Source: Brevundimonas sp. UBA4609
GTDB lineage: Bacteria; Pseudomonadota; Alphaproteobacteria; Caulobacterales; Caulobacteraceae
DNA: 23,147 nt
NCBI GenBank assembly: GCA_002386585.1
Contig: DGIZ01000101.1
Span: 1-23,147 of the forward strand
Direction: 5' to 3'
The notes beneath the pieces were generated by a model. The model ran no database searches and had not been told where the DNA came from. It was given only the letters and a program-made list of their open reading frames with translations. Of this stretch, positions 1 through 7,395 are shown piece after piece; the stretch's first letter is position 1, and every line of letters begins with the position of its first letter. A program made the translations under genes and the position numbers.

Positions 1-2
1 AG

Positions 3-710
3 CGCGGCGTCGATCTGGTGCTGTCGGGCGAAGGCTGCGGCCTGGTCACGGCGCCGATCGCCAAGGCGCCCATGTACGCCTCCGGCTTCCGCTTTCCGGG
101 CCACACCGAGTTCATCGCCGAACTGACCGCCGACATCCCCTTCAGCGGCACGCGCGGCCCGGTGATGATGCTGACGGCGAAGGACCTGCGCGCCTGTCTC
201 GTCACCATCCATGTGCCGATCGATCAGCTGCCCGAACTGGTGACGGGCGAGCGCGTCGCCCGCGTCGCTCGCGTCGTCCACGAATCGATGAAGCGCGACT
301 TCGGCATCGCCGCGCCGCGCCTGGCCATGGCCGCCCTCAACCCCCACGCGGGCGAAGGCGGCGCCATCGGTCTGCAGGAGGTGACGGTGCTGCGCCCCGC
401 CGCCGAGGCCCTGCGCGCCGAGGGACTGAACATCACCGATCCCCTGCCCGCCGACACCCTGTTCCACGAGGAAGCACGGGCGCGCTATGACGCCGTGGTC
501 TGCCTCTATCACGATCAGGCGCTGATCCCGGTGAAGACGCTGGACTTCTGGGGCGGGGTCAACGCCACGCTCGGCCTGCCCATCGTCCGCACCTCGCCCG
601 ACCACGGCACCGGCTTCGACATCGCCGGCAAGGGCGTCGCCCGCGCCGACAGCTTCATCGCCGCCGTCCGCCTGGCTTCCGAGATGGCGTCCGCCCGCGC
701 CAACCGATAG
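3..710 (+). CDS. pdxA: 4-hydroxythreonine-4-phosphate dehydrogenase, 3' part (5' end outside window)
   Basis: PdxA oxidises 4-phosphohydroxy-L-threonine in the DXP-dependent route to pyridoxal phosphate, in the cytosol. The reading frame is open from the first bases of the window, so the start lies upstream; about 235 of the usual ~330 residues are present. The three family metal-binding histidines are visible: in GHTEF (codon near 102), in NPHAGEGG (codon near 345) and in YHDQ (codon near 510). The C-terminal block SPDHGTGFDIAGKG is also typical. The stop codon at 708-710 is followed directly by a dispersed repeat. In many proteobacteria pdxA lies next to rsmA, as here, except that a DUF559 repeat module now separates them. 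The identification is firm; only the missing N-terminus is unknown. Confidence 0.96.
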   Translation, partial: RGVDLVLSGEGCGLVTAPIAKAPMYASGFRFPGHTEFIAELTADIPFSGTRGPVMMLTAKDLRACLVTIHVPIDQLPELVTGERVARVARVVHESMKRDFGIAAPRLAMAALNPHAGEGGAIGLQEVTVLRPAAEALRAEGLNITDPLPADTLFHEEARARYDAVVCLYHDQALIPVKTLDFWGGVNATLGLPIVRTSPDHGTGFDIAGKGVARADSFIAAVRLASEMASARANR

Positions 711-762
711 CCTTCTCCCCTCGGGGGAGAAGGTGGGCGCCGAAGGCGCTCGGATGAGGGGG
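711..762 (+). repeat. Two-hairpin REP-like repeat, left copy of inverted pair flanking the DUF559 gene
   Basis: This 52-bp unit starts at the base after the pdxA stop. It has hairpin 1 (CCTTCTCCC / GGGAGAAGG arms), hairpin 2 (GCGCC / GGCGC with loop GAA) and a tail CGGATGAGGGGG. The copy at 1126-1177 is its reverse complement except inside hairpin 2, where changes in one arm are matched in the other. Two related units lie at 9978-10026 and 10083-10135. Confidence 0.9.
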
Positions 763-771
763 CGGCCGGCC

Positions 772-1185
772 ATGTGGCAAACGCCGGACAGGACGAAGCG
801 CGCCCGCCGACAACGGCGAGCCCTCACCTGCGCCGAGGAAATATTTTGGCGGATTGTCCGCGACCGCCGCTTCGATAACCTCAAGTTTCGTCGACAGACG
901 CCTGTCTGCGGCGTGATCTGCGACTTCGCCTGCACGGAAATTCGACTCGTCGTAGAACTGGACGGCGGCGTCCATAAGCTTCATGAGGCGCAGGATGCCG
1001 AACGTGACGCCAGACTGGAGCAGGCGGGATTTATGGTGCTGAGATCGGGCAATGAGGCCTTCCTGTCCGACCCTAACGTCCTGTTGGGCGCGATCCGCCT
1101 TCGTGCGGCGCAGAGGCGGACCCAGCCCCCTCATCCGAGCGGCTCCGCCGCCCACCTTCTCCCCCGAGGGGAGAAGGAGAAGTGA
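772..1185 (+). CDS. DUF559 domain protein, Vsr-like PD-(D/E)XK endonuclease fold
   Basis: This is a 137-residue protein from the ATG at 772. An in-frame GTG at 733 lies inside the repeat and is less likely as a start. The N-terminus is basic (residues 8-17). The DUF559 core follows, with F-R-R-Q and then D51 and the V-E-L-D-G motif (E62, D64), which is the expected acidic core of the Vsr-related nuclease fold. Biochemical function is not established for most DUF559 proteins; a DNA-nicking or processing role is an inference. The last ~19 residues (from ...HPSG) are translated from the right-hand repeat, and the gene lies wholly between two inverted repeats. No DNA methylase neighbours it, so a classic mismatch-repair or restriction partner is not supported. 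Its stop overlaps the rsmA start. Confidence 0.85.
   Translation: MWQTPDRTKRARRQRRALTCAEEIFWRIVRDRRFDNLKFRRQTPVCGVICDFACTEIRLVVELDGGVHKLHEAQDAERDARLEQAGFMVLRSGNEAFLSDPNVLLGAIRLRAAQRRTQPPHPSGSAAHLLPRGEKEK
1126..1177 (-). repeat. Two-hairpin REP-like repeat, right (inverted) copy
   Basis: This 52-bp unit is in opposite orientation to 711-762, with identical hairpin 1 and tail. Hairpin 2 is GCGGC / GCCGC with loop GGA in place of GCGCC / GGCGC. It encodes the C-terminal tail of the DUF559 protein, and its outer end (GGGGAGAAGG) supplies the purine-rich sequence just before the rsmA start. Confidence 0.9.
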
Positions 1186-1988
1186 CCTTGCCCTCCCTGC
1201 GTGAAACGCTCGACGCCCACGGCCTGTCGGCCAAGAAGAGCTTCGGCCAGCACTTCCTGCTGGACCTCAACGTCACGCGGAAGATTGTCCGCTATGCCGG
1301 GCCGTTCGACGGCCGCGCCGTCATCGAGGTCGGTCCCGGCCCAGGCGGCCTGACCCGCGCCCTGCTGGAAAGCGATGCGGGCAAGGTGGTGCTGGTCGAG
1401 AAGGACCCGCGCTTCATCCCCCTGCTGTCCGAACTGGACGACGGCTCGGGCCACCTGACCATCGTCGAGGCCGACGCCCTGAAGGTGAGGGAAGCCGAAC
1501 TGGTCGAGGGACCCGCGCATCTGGTCTCCAACCTGCCCTACAACGTCGGCACGCCGCTGTTGATCAAGTGGCTAACCGGGCCGTGGACGCCGTGCGCCCT
1601 GACCCTGATGTTCCAGAAGGAAGTCGCCGAGCGCGTGGTGGCCCAGCCGGGCGAGGACGCCTACGGCCGCCTGGCCGTCATCAGCCAGGCCGTGGCCGAG
1701 GCGCGCATCGTCATGCACCTGCCCGCCGCCGCCTTCACCCCGCCACCCAAGGTGGCGTCGGCCGTGGTTCATCTGATACCGTTGAGCGAGCGCCCCGCCC
1801 CCGACCGCCTGAAGCGGCTGGAACGGGTCACGGCGGCCGCATTCGGCCAGCGTCGCAAGATGCTGCGCTCCAGCCTGAAACAACTTGGCGGCGCCGCCCT
1901 GTGCGAGGCCGCTGGAATCGAACCCGACGCCCGCGCCGAGACCATCGACGTGGCGGGCTTCCTCAGATTGGCCGACGCTTTGACATGA
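1182..1988 (+). CDS. rsmA: 16S rRNA (adenine1518-N6/adenine1519-N6)-dimethyltransferase
   Basis: RsmA (KsgA) dimethylates two adjacent adenines in helix 45 of 16S rRNA, using S-adenosylmethionine, late in small-subunit assembly. The 268-residue protein has the family N-terminus (KKSFGQHFLLD), the SAM-binding loop EVGPGPGGLT, the acidic EKD after strand 2, and the catalytic NLPYNVGTP motif. The length is normal. The GTG start at 1182 overlaps the stop of the DUF559 gene. The AGAAGGAGA just upstream, which is largely the end of the repeat, acts as its Shine-Dalgarno. The 3' end overlaps the next gene by ATGA, so the aminotransferase is probably translated from the same message. Confidence 0.96.
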   Translation: MTLPSLRETLDAHGLSAKKSFGQHFLLDLNVTRKIVRYAGPFDGRAVIEVGPGPGGLTRALLESDAGKVVLVEKDPRFIPLLSELDDGSGHLTIVEADALKVREAELVEGPAHLVSNLPYNVGTPLLIKWLTGPWTPCALTLMFQKEVAERVVAQPGEDAYGRLAVISQAVAEARIVMHLPAAAFTPPPKVASAVVHLIPLSERPAPDRLKRLERVTAAAFGQRRKMLRSSLKQLGGAALCEAAGIEPDARAETIDVAGFLRLADALT

Positions 1989-3142
1989 CAGTAGAAATCG
2001 AACCCTTCCGCGCCATCGCCATCAGCCGCATCGCCCATGAGATGAAGGCCAAGGGCCAGTCGGTCATCCATATGGAGTTCGGCCAGCCCTCGACCGGCGC
2101 CCCCAGCCGCGCCCTCGCCGAGGCGCACCGCGTGATCGACGCCGAGGCCGGCGGCTACTGGGAAAGCCCCCTGCTGCGCGCCCGCGTGGCCAAGCTGTAC
2201 AAGGACCGCTACGGCGTCGTCATCGACCCCGAGCGCGTCATCATGACCGCCGGCGCCTCGCCCGCCCTGGTGGTGGCGCTGAACATGCGCTTCGCCCCCG
2301 GCGACCGCGTGGCCATCGCACGGCCCGGTTATGTCGCCTATCGCAACACGATGAAGGCCCTGCACATCGTCCCGCAGGAGATCGACTGCGGCGCCGACGT
2401 GCGCTTCCAGCTGACGGCCAAGGCCCTGCGCGACCTGGACCCGGCGCCCCAGGGCGTCATCGTCGCCAGCCCGGCCAACCCGACCGGCACGGTCATCGCC
2501 GAAGACGAGCTGAAGGCCATTGTCGAGGTCTGCCGCGAGCGCAACATCAGCATCATCTCGGACGAGATCTATCACGGCATCACCTACGGCCATGACACGC
2601 CCTGCATGTTGCAGTTCGACGACAAGGCCATGATCGTCAACAGCTTCTCCAAATACTGGAGCATGGCGGGCTGGCGTCTGGGCTGGCTGATCCTGCCGGA
2701 AGAAGAGGTCCAGCAGGCCCGCGCGCGCATGGGCAACATGTTCCTGACGCCGCCGACGCTCAGCCAGTTCGCAGGGCTGGCCGCCATGGACTGCGAGGAA
2801 GAGCTGGAAGCCAACATCGACGTCTATCGCGCCAACCGCGAGCTGATGCTGAAGGCTCTGCCCGCCATGGGCCTGCGCTCGATCGCCCCGCCGGACGGCG
2901 CCTTCTACATCTATGCCGACATCGGCCACCTGACCAACGACAGCATGGCCTTCTGCGAGACCCTGGTGCGCGAAACGGGCGTGGCGACGGCGCCGGGCGT
3001 CGACTTCGACCCGGTCAACGGCAACCGCTTCATCCGCTTCAGCTTCGCCGTCTCGACGCCCGAGATCGAGGACGCCCTGGCCCGCCTGAAGCCCTTCTTC
3101 GCCGCCCGCACCGAGGCCGCGCAGGAACAGCGGAACGCCTAG
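1985..3142 (+). CDS. PLP-dependent aminotransferase, class I/II
   Basis: This 385-residue cytosolic aminotransferase of fold type I starts at the ATG at 1985, which overlaps the rsmA stop by four bases. The open frame extends upstream into rsmA, but that part has no family similarity. Visible motifs are the substrate/PLP region MEFGQPSTGAP, the ASPANPTGT loop, S-D-E-I-Y-H (Asp near 192 contacting the PLP ring nitrogen), and the Schiff-base lysine K223 in NSFSKYWSMAGWRLGW, followed by the family arginine. The sequence resembles the broad aspartate/aromatic aminotransferase group, and the substrate cannot be assigned from sequence alone. Its position behind rsmA says little about its role. Confidence 0.93.
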   Translation: MTVEIEPFRAIAISRIAHEMKAKGQSVIHMEFGQPSTGAPSRALAEAHRVIDAEAGGYWESPLLRARVAKLYKDRYGVVIDPERVIMTAGASPALVVALNMRFAPGDRVAIARPGYVAYRNTMKALHIVPQEIDCGADVRFQLTAKALRDLDPAPQGVIVASPANPTGTVIAEDELKAIVEVCRERNISIISDEIYHGITYGHDTPCMLQFDDKAMIVNSFSKYWSMAGWRLGWLILPEEEVQQARARMGNMFLTPPTLSQFAGLAAMDCEEELEANIDVYRANRELMLKALPAMGLRSIAPPDGAFYIYADIGHLTNDSMAFCETLVRETGVATAPGVDFDPVNGNRFIRFSFAVSTPEIEDALARLKPFFAARTEAAQEQRNA

Positions 3143-3178
3143 AAGCGTTCGACAAGCCCCGAAACCTTCGGAGCTTTC

Positions 3179-4219
3179 ATGTCGAAACCGCGCCTCGCCG
3201 TCTCCACCCTGCCCTTCGTCCTGGCCGCCCTCACGGCCTGCGGATCACCGACCGAGACGCCGAGGCCCGAACAGCCTCCGGTCGCCGAAACCACCGCCTC
3301 GCCCCTGACCCGCGAGGCGGTCGAGGCCGCCGTATTCGAGACCGTCGTCGCGCCCGTCGAGGGTCAACCCGCGCGGCCCGACGCGGCGACGGCGCGCGCC
3401 CAGATCCTGCTGGACCGCGCCAACTTCTCGCCCGGCGTGATCGACGGCCTGGGCGGCGACAACACCCGCCAGGCGATCGCCGCCTTCGAAAAGGCCGCCG
3501 GACTGCCCGAGGACGGGGTGCTGGACGGCGAGGTCTTCCGCCGCCTGACCTCGGGCGACGACGGCCGCGTACTGACCCACTACACGATCACCGCCGCCGA
3601 CTTGGCCGGTCCCTTCATCGGCCAGGTTCCGGCCGATCTGGCCGACATGGCCAAGCTGAAGACGGTCGGCTACGCCACGCCGCTGGAGATGCTGGCCGAG
3701 AAGTTCCACATGACCGAGGGCCTGCTGCAGGCGCTCAACCCCGGCGCCGACTTCGGTCAGGCGGGCCAGACTCTCGTGGTGGCCGCCGTGGCCCAGACCG
3801 ATCTGGCGGGCGACGTGGCCCATATCGTCGTGGACAAGGCCGAGCGTTCGGTGCGGGTCTATGATGCGGCAGACAGGCTGCTGGCCTTCTATCCGGCCAC
3901 CATCGGCAGTTCGGCGCGCCCGGCGCCGTCGGGCGAATTGAGCGTCGTCGGCGTCGCGCCCGAGCCCAACTACACCTACGACCCGGATAGGGTGAGCTAT
4001 GACCGGGGCGACCGCAAGGTCATCGTGCCGCCGGGGCCGAACAATCCGGTCGGCTCGGTATGGATCGACCTGTCGCGCGACACCTACGGCATCCACGGCA
4101 CGCCGGACCCGTCCAAGGTCGGCAAGACCTTTTCCAGCGGCTGCGTGCGCCTGACCAACTGGGACGCCGAGCAACTGGCCTCCAAGGTCAAGCCCGGCGT
4201 GCGCGTGACCTTCCGCTAG
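3179..4219 (+). CDS. Lipoprotein L,D-transpeptidase with peptidoglycan-binding domain
   Basis: This 346-residue periplasmic cell-wall enzyme is expected to make 3-3 peptide crosslinks or attach proteins to peptidoglycan. A lipoprotein signal ends in the lipobox L-T-A-C with C21. A peptidoglycan-binding-1 domain spans about residues 72-112 (PGVIDGLGGDNTRQAI). A LysM-like stretch follows (about 130-200, ending N-P-G-A-D...G-Q-T-L-V-V), and a YkuD catalytic domain covers about 215-346. The catalytic set is H306 in YGIHGTPDP and C322 in SSGCVRLTNWD. A short hairpin (3159-3171) overlaps the likely ribosome-binding region and might temper translation. The gene converges on, and overlaps by three bases, the deaminase gene on the other strand. 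Confidence 0.93.
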   Translation: MSKPRLAVSTLPFVLAALTACGSPTETPRPEQPPVAETTASPLTREAVEAAVFETVVAPVEGQPARPDAATARAQILLDRANFSPGVIDGLGGDNTRQAIAAFEKAAGLPEDGVLDGEVFRRLTSGDDGRVLTHYTITAADLAGPFIGQVPADLADMAKLKTVGYATPLEMLAEKFHMTEGLLQALNPGADFGQAGQTLVVAAVAQTDLAGDVAHIVVDKAERSVRVYDAADRLLAFYPATIGSSARPAPSGELSVVGVAPEPNYTYDPDRVSYDRGDRKVIVPPGPNNPVGSVWIDLSRDTYGIHGTPDPSKVGKTFSSGCVRLTNWDAEQLASKVKPGVRVTFR

Positions 4220-4668
4220 GCGGCGTAAAGCTCCGCCGCCGTCCGCCCTGGCACGTCCAGTTGCGTCAGCGGCAGCGGCGGCGGGTCCAGCGTCACGCCC
4301 AGGGCCTGATAGGTCGCCGCGCTGGAGAAGCCGTAGGGCTCGGCGTCCGCATTGCTGAAGGCGTAGTAGACGGCGCTGACCCGCGTCATCACCGCCGCCG
4401 CCAGACACATGGGACACGGGTGGCCACTGGCGTAGAGGACCGTCCCCGACAGGTCGACGCCGCCCAGCGCCGGCCCAGCCTGACGCAGAGCCTCCATCTC
4501 AGCGTGGGAGCTGGGATCGTTCGTCGCCAGCATCCGGTTGACGCCGCTGGCGACCAGCGCCCCGTCCTTGACCAGCACCGCGCCGAACGGCCGACCGCCC
4601 GCCTTGACGTTCTCCAGCGCCAGATCGACGGCCTGGGCCAGCCAGCGGCGGTGTTCGTCCTCGTTCAT
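4216..4668 (-). CDS. Nucleoside/guanine deaminase family protein (zinc-dependent)
   Basis: This 150-residue member of the cytidine/deoxycytidylate deaminase superfamily starts at the ATG at 4668, five bases after the gmk stop; a longer in-frame start inside gmk is unlikely. Zinc site: H55 and E57 in SHAEMEAL, with C85 and C88 in PCPMC. The FGAVLVKDG strand and the C-terminal part (AVYYAFSNADAEPYGFSSA) are closer to guanine deaminase (GuaD-type) than to tRNA-specific TadA, so guanine or a related base is the likely substrate. This is an inference from family resemblance. Position behind guanylate kinase is consistent with purine metabolism but may only reflect shared transcription. Confidence 0.85.
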   Translation of the reverse strand: MNEDEHRRWLAQAVDLALENVKAGGRPFGAVLVKDGALVASGVNRMLATNDPSSHAEMEALRQAGPALGGVDLSGTVLYASGHPCPMCLAAAVMTRVSAVYYAFSNADAEPYGFSSAATYQALGVTLDPPPLPLTQLDVPGRTAAELYAA

Positions 4669-4673
4669 CGGCG

Positions 4674-5315
4674 TCAGACCACTTCCTTCAGCAGCGCCTG
4701 CTTGTAACCTTCGACCCACAGATTGCGACGACGGCAGCTACGCTCCGCGTGATAGATGTGGGCCAGCTCGGCGTAGGACCGGTCGAAGTCCTCGTTGACC
4801 AGCACATAGTCGAAGTCGTCGCAGTGCTCGATCTCGCCCTTGGCGTTGGCGACGCGGCGCTCGATCACGTCCTCTGCGTCCTGCGAACGCGTCACCAGAC
4901 GGCGACGAAGCTCCTCAAGGCTGGGCGGCAGGATGAAGACCCGCACGGCGTCGCCGGGGCATTTGGCGGCCACGTCGCGAGCGCCCTGCCAGTCGATGTC
5001 GAACAGGACGTCGCGCCCTTCCGCCAGCGCCCGCTCGACCGGGGCGGCCGGACTGCCGTAGCGGTTGCCGTGCACATCGGCCCATTCCAGAAAGGCGTCG
5101 GCGTCGATCAGGCGCTGGAATTCTTCCTGGCTGACGAAGTTGTAGTCGCGCCCGTCCACCTCGCCCGGACGGATGTCGCGCGTGGTCATGGAAACGGACA
5201 GCTCCAGCCCCTTGTGGTCGGCCATCAGGCGGCGGCACAGCGAGGTCTTTCCGGCCCCCGACGGACTGGCCACGATCAGCAGGACGCCACGGCGGGGGGT
5301 GCGGTTATTCGACAT
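4674..5315 (-). CDS. gmk: Guanylate kinase
   Basis: Gmk phosphorylates GMP to GDP with ATP and is essential for GTP supply. The 213-residue protein has the P-loop SPSGAGKTS (residues 17-25, K23), the GMP-binding segment TTRDIRPGEVDGRDYNFVS, the DIDWQGA strand and a typical lid with RSQDAEDVIERR. The length is normal. Its start overlaps the 3' end of yicC by 11 bases on the same strand. The yicC-gmk pairing is widespread in proteobacteria and supports both calls. Confidence 0.97.
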   Translation of the reverse strand: MSNNRTPRRGVLLIVASPSGAGKTSLCRRLMADHKGLELSVSMTTRDIRPGEVDGRDYNFVSQEEFQRLIDADAFLEWADVHGNRYGSPAAPVERALAEGRDVLFDIDWQGARDVAAKCPGDAVRVFILPPSLEELRRRLVTRSQDAEDVIERRVANAKGEIEHCDDFDYVLVNEDFDRSYAELAHIYHAERSCRRRNLWVEGYKQALLKEVV

Positions 5316-6204
5316 TCTGAACTTGTTCTCGAAGCTGCTCGATGACGGCCTTCAACTCCAGGCCGATTCCGGTGAGCGCGGTCGTAGCGGATTTTGAACA
5401 GAGGGTGTTCGCCTCACGCATGAATTCCTGCATCAGGAAGTCTAGTTTTCGACCGGCGGGGGGTTGCTGCAACAGTGCGCGGGCCGAGGCGACGTGGGCC
5501 GTGAGCCGGTCCAGCTCTTCGCGCACATCGGCCTTGGTCGCCAGCGCCGCCGCCTCAAGGAAGACGCGCTCGTCCAGACCCGGCGCGTCGGGGGCCAGTT
5601 CGCTGATGCGGCGGGTGAAGCGCTCGCGGATGGCCTCAACCTGGGCCGACGCCTCCAGTTCGGCGCGCGCGACCAGGGCCTCGATGGTCCCGACGAAGTG
5701 GTGGATCACCGGCGTCAGCTGTTCGCCTTCGCGTTGGCGCGAGACCTTCAGCGCATCCAGCGCCTGTTCGACCGTGGCGGCCATGGCGGCCTCAAGGGCG
5801 GCGCGAGCCTCAGCGTCTTCATCTTCATCGGCGACTTCGATCACGCCGCGCAGGGCCAGCAGGCCGTCGGCCGAGGGCGGGGTCGCTCCCTCCTCCGCCA
5901 ACTGGTTCGCCAGCCGCAGATAGGTCGCCAGCACAGCCTCATTGACGCGCGGCGCGGGCTCGGTCCCCTCGGCGCGCTTGGCTTGCAGGCCCAGCGTCAC
6001 CTGCCCCCGGTTCAGCCGCGCCTGAGCCGCCGCCTTGGCTAGCCGCTCCAGATTGTCGAAGCCGTGCGGACCGCGAAAGCGCGTCTCCAGCGAGCGCCCG
6101 TTGACCGAGCGCGTCTCGACCGTCCAGGTCCAGTCGTCCAGCGCCCCGTCGGCCCGGCCGAAACCGGTCATGCCTGAGATCTGATCCGAAATAGAGTTGC
6201 TCAT
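5305..6204 (-). CDS. yicC: YicC family endoribonuclease
   Basis: This is a 299-residue protein with the YicC N-terminal domain (MTGFGRA near residue 12, then VETRSVNGRSLETRFR) and the C-terminal DUF1732 domain (GRKLDFLMQEFMREANT...). The E. coli homologue is an RNase that acts on some small RNAs; activity here is inferred from the family. The ATG at 6204 overlaps the mltG stop (ATGA), so it is translationally coupled; an internal ATG at MTGFGRA is an alternative start. The middle region is rich in Glu and Ala and likely helical. Confidence 0.93.
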   Translation of the reverse strand: MSNSISDQISGMTGFGRADGALDDWTWTVETRSVNGRSLETRFRGPHGFDNLERLAKAAAQARLNRGQVTLGLQAKRAEGTEPAPRVNEAVLATYLRLANQLAEEGATPPSADGLLALRGVIEVADEDEDAEARAALEAAMAATVEQALDALKVSRQREGEQLTPVIHHFVGTIEALVARAELEASAQVEAIRERFTRRISELAPDAPGLDERVFLEAAALATKADVREELDRLTAHVASARALLQQPPAGRKLDFLMQEFMREANTLCSKSATTALTGIGLELKAVIEQLREQVQNVE

Positions 6205-7394
6205 CGTCCGGCCTCTGTCGGCACGCGAATGACCTTGGCGCCCGGCGGGATGGCGAGAGGCGGCGCGGCCTCGTCCGTCATCGGCGCCGGCGAGGTCTCC
6301 GGCGCGCTCTCACCCGCCGCCAGACCGGCCTTGCGGCGCTCGATCTCGCGCCAGCGGGCCACGTTCAGAAGATGCTCCTGATAGGTGCGGGCGAAGACGT
6401 GGCCGCCCGTGCCGTCGGCGACGAAGAAGACGTATTCCGAACGCGGCGGGTTCAGCACGGCCTTCAGCGCCTCCTCGCCCGGATTGGCGATGGGCGTCGG
6501 CGGCAGGCCGTCGATCAGATAGGTGTTCCACGGCGTCGGATTACGCAGTTCCGACAGCAGGATGCCGCGTCCCAGCGGTCGCCCCTTGGTCACGCCGTAG
6601 ACGATGGTCGGATCGCTCTCCAGCCGCATCCCCAGCCGCAGGCGGTTGGTGAAGACGGCCGCCACCTCGGGCCGTTCGGAGGCGATGCCCGTCTCTTTTT
6701 CAACGATGGAGGCCAGGATGACCGCCTCTTCCGGCGTCGTAACCACCGTGGCGGGCGAGCGGGCGGCCCACAGCGTCTCCAGCTTGGTCTTTGCGGCGCG
6801 CTGCATCCGGGCGACGACGGCGGCGCGGGTCTCGCCGCGCGTGACCTCATAGGTTTCCGGCCACAGGCTGCCCTCGGGCGGAACCTCGACCTCGCCGGTC
6901 AGGACCGGCTGCTTCATCAGGATGTCGACCGCCTGGGCGCTGGACCAGCCCTCGGGCAGGGTCACGTAGTGGCGCACCGCCTTGCCGTCGACCAGCAGGC
7001 CCACCACGGTCGCCAGAGAGGCGCCCGACGGCACCTCATATTCGCCCGCGCGGATTTTGCGGTCCGCGCCCGTCAGGCTGATCGCCGCGCGGAAAAGATC
7101 AGTGGAGCGGATCACCCCCGCCGATTTCAGATTGGCCGCAATAGCCGGAACGCCCGCCCCGGACGGCAGGGTGACGATGGTCGCCTCGCCTTCCACCGCC
7201 TTCGGCCCCGGTCCCCAGTAGATGGCCCAGAACGCCACCAGAGCGGCGACCAGAAATAGGCCCAGCGTCCCGGCGGCGGTGATCAGGCCGACGCCGAGGC
7301 CGGAACGCCCCGCCCCGCCCCCGCCGCCCTTTTTCGGAACGCGCGACTTGGGAATGCGAACCTTGGGGGTGCGGCGGGACGGAGCCTTGGCCAA
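6201..7394 (-). CDS. mltG: Endolytic murein transglycosylase
   Basis: MltG cleaves nascent glycan strands in the inner-membrane face of the periplasm and helps set glycan length. The 397-residue protein has a basic, Pro/Gly-rich cytosolic tail (1-33), one membrane segment (about 34-60) and a YceG domain. The catalytic block ILASIVEKETGIASERPEVA has the conserved glutamates E232/E234, followed by TNRLRLGMRLESDPT. The likely start is a TTG at 7394, one base after the fabF stop; I see no ATG or better start before the membrane segment. A C-terminal extension of about 50 residues past the YceG domain is rich in Pro and Ala. Lying downstream of fab genes is a common arrangement. Confidence 0.94.
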   Translation of the reverse strand: MAKAPSRRTPKVRIPKSRVPKKGGGGGAGRSGLGVGLITAAGTLGLFLVAALVAFWAIYWGPGPKAVEGEATIVTLPSGAGVPAIAANLKSAGVIRSTDLFRAAISLTGADRKIRAGEYEVPSGASLATVVGLLVDGKAVRHYVTLPEGWSSAQAVDILMKQPVLTGEVEVPPEGSLWPETYEVTRGETRAAVVARMQRAAKTKLETLWAARSPATVVTTPEEAVILASIVEKETGIASERPEVAAVFTNRLRLGMRLESDPTIVYGVTKGRPLGRGILLSELRNPTPWNTYLIDGLPPTPIANPGEEALKAVLNPPRSEYVFFVADGTGGHVFARTYQEHLLNVARWREIERRKAGLAAGESAPETSPAPMTDEAAPPLAIPPGAKVIRVPTEAGR

Positions 7395-7395
7395 G

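Noticed and set aside
733..771. Earlier GTG start for the DUF559 gene inside the left repeat
   Set aside because: The ATG at 772 precedes the basic N-terminus and the core domain; the earlier start would only add residues encoded by the repeat. Not fully excluded.
772..1185. Vsr mismatch endonuclease or restriction system
   Set aside because: No cytosine methylase or restriction gene is adjacent, and the protein fits the DUF559 branch better than true Vsr.
1568..1984. N-terminal extension of the aminotransferase into rsmA
   Set aside because: The extra 139 residues are out-of-frame rsmA sequence rich in Arg and Pro; the ATG at 1985 overlaps the rsmA stop in the usual ATGA manner and gives a normal N-terminus.
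1769..2929. Long open frame on the - strand opposite rsmA and the aminotransferase
   Set aside because: Composition is typical of a GC-rich antisense shadow (repeated Ala, Gly, Arg, His, Asp, Val); no family motif, and the + strand genes are certain.
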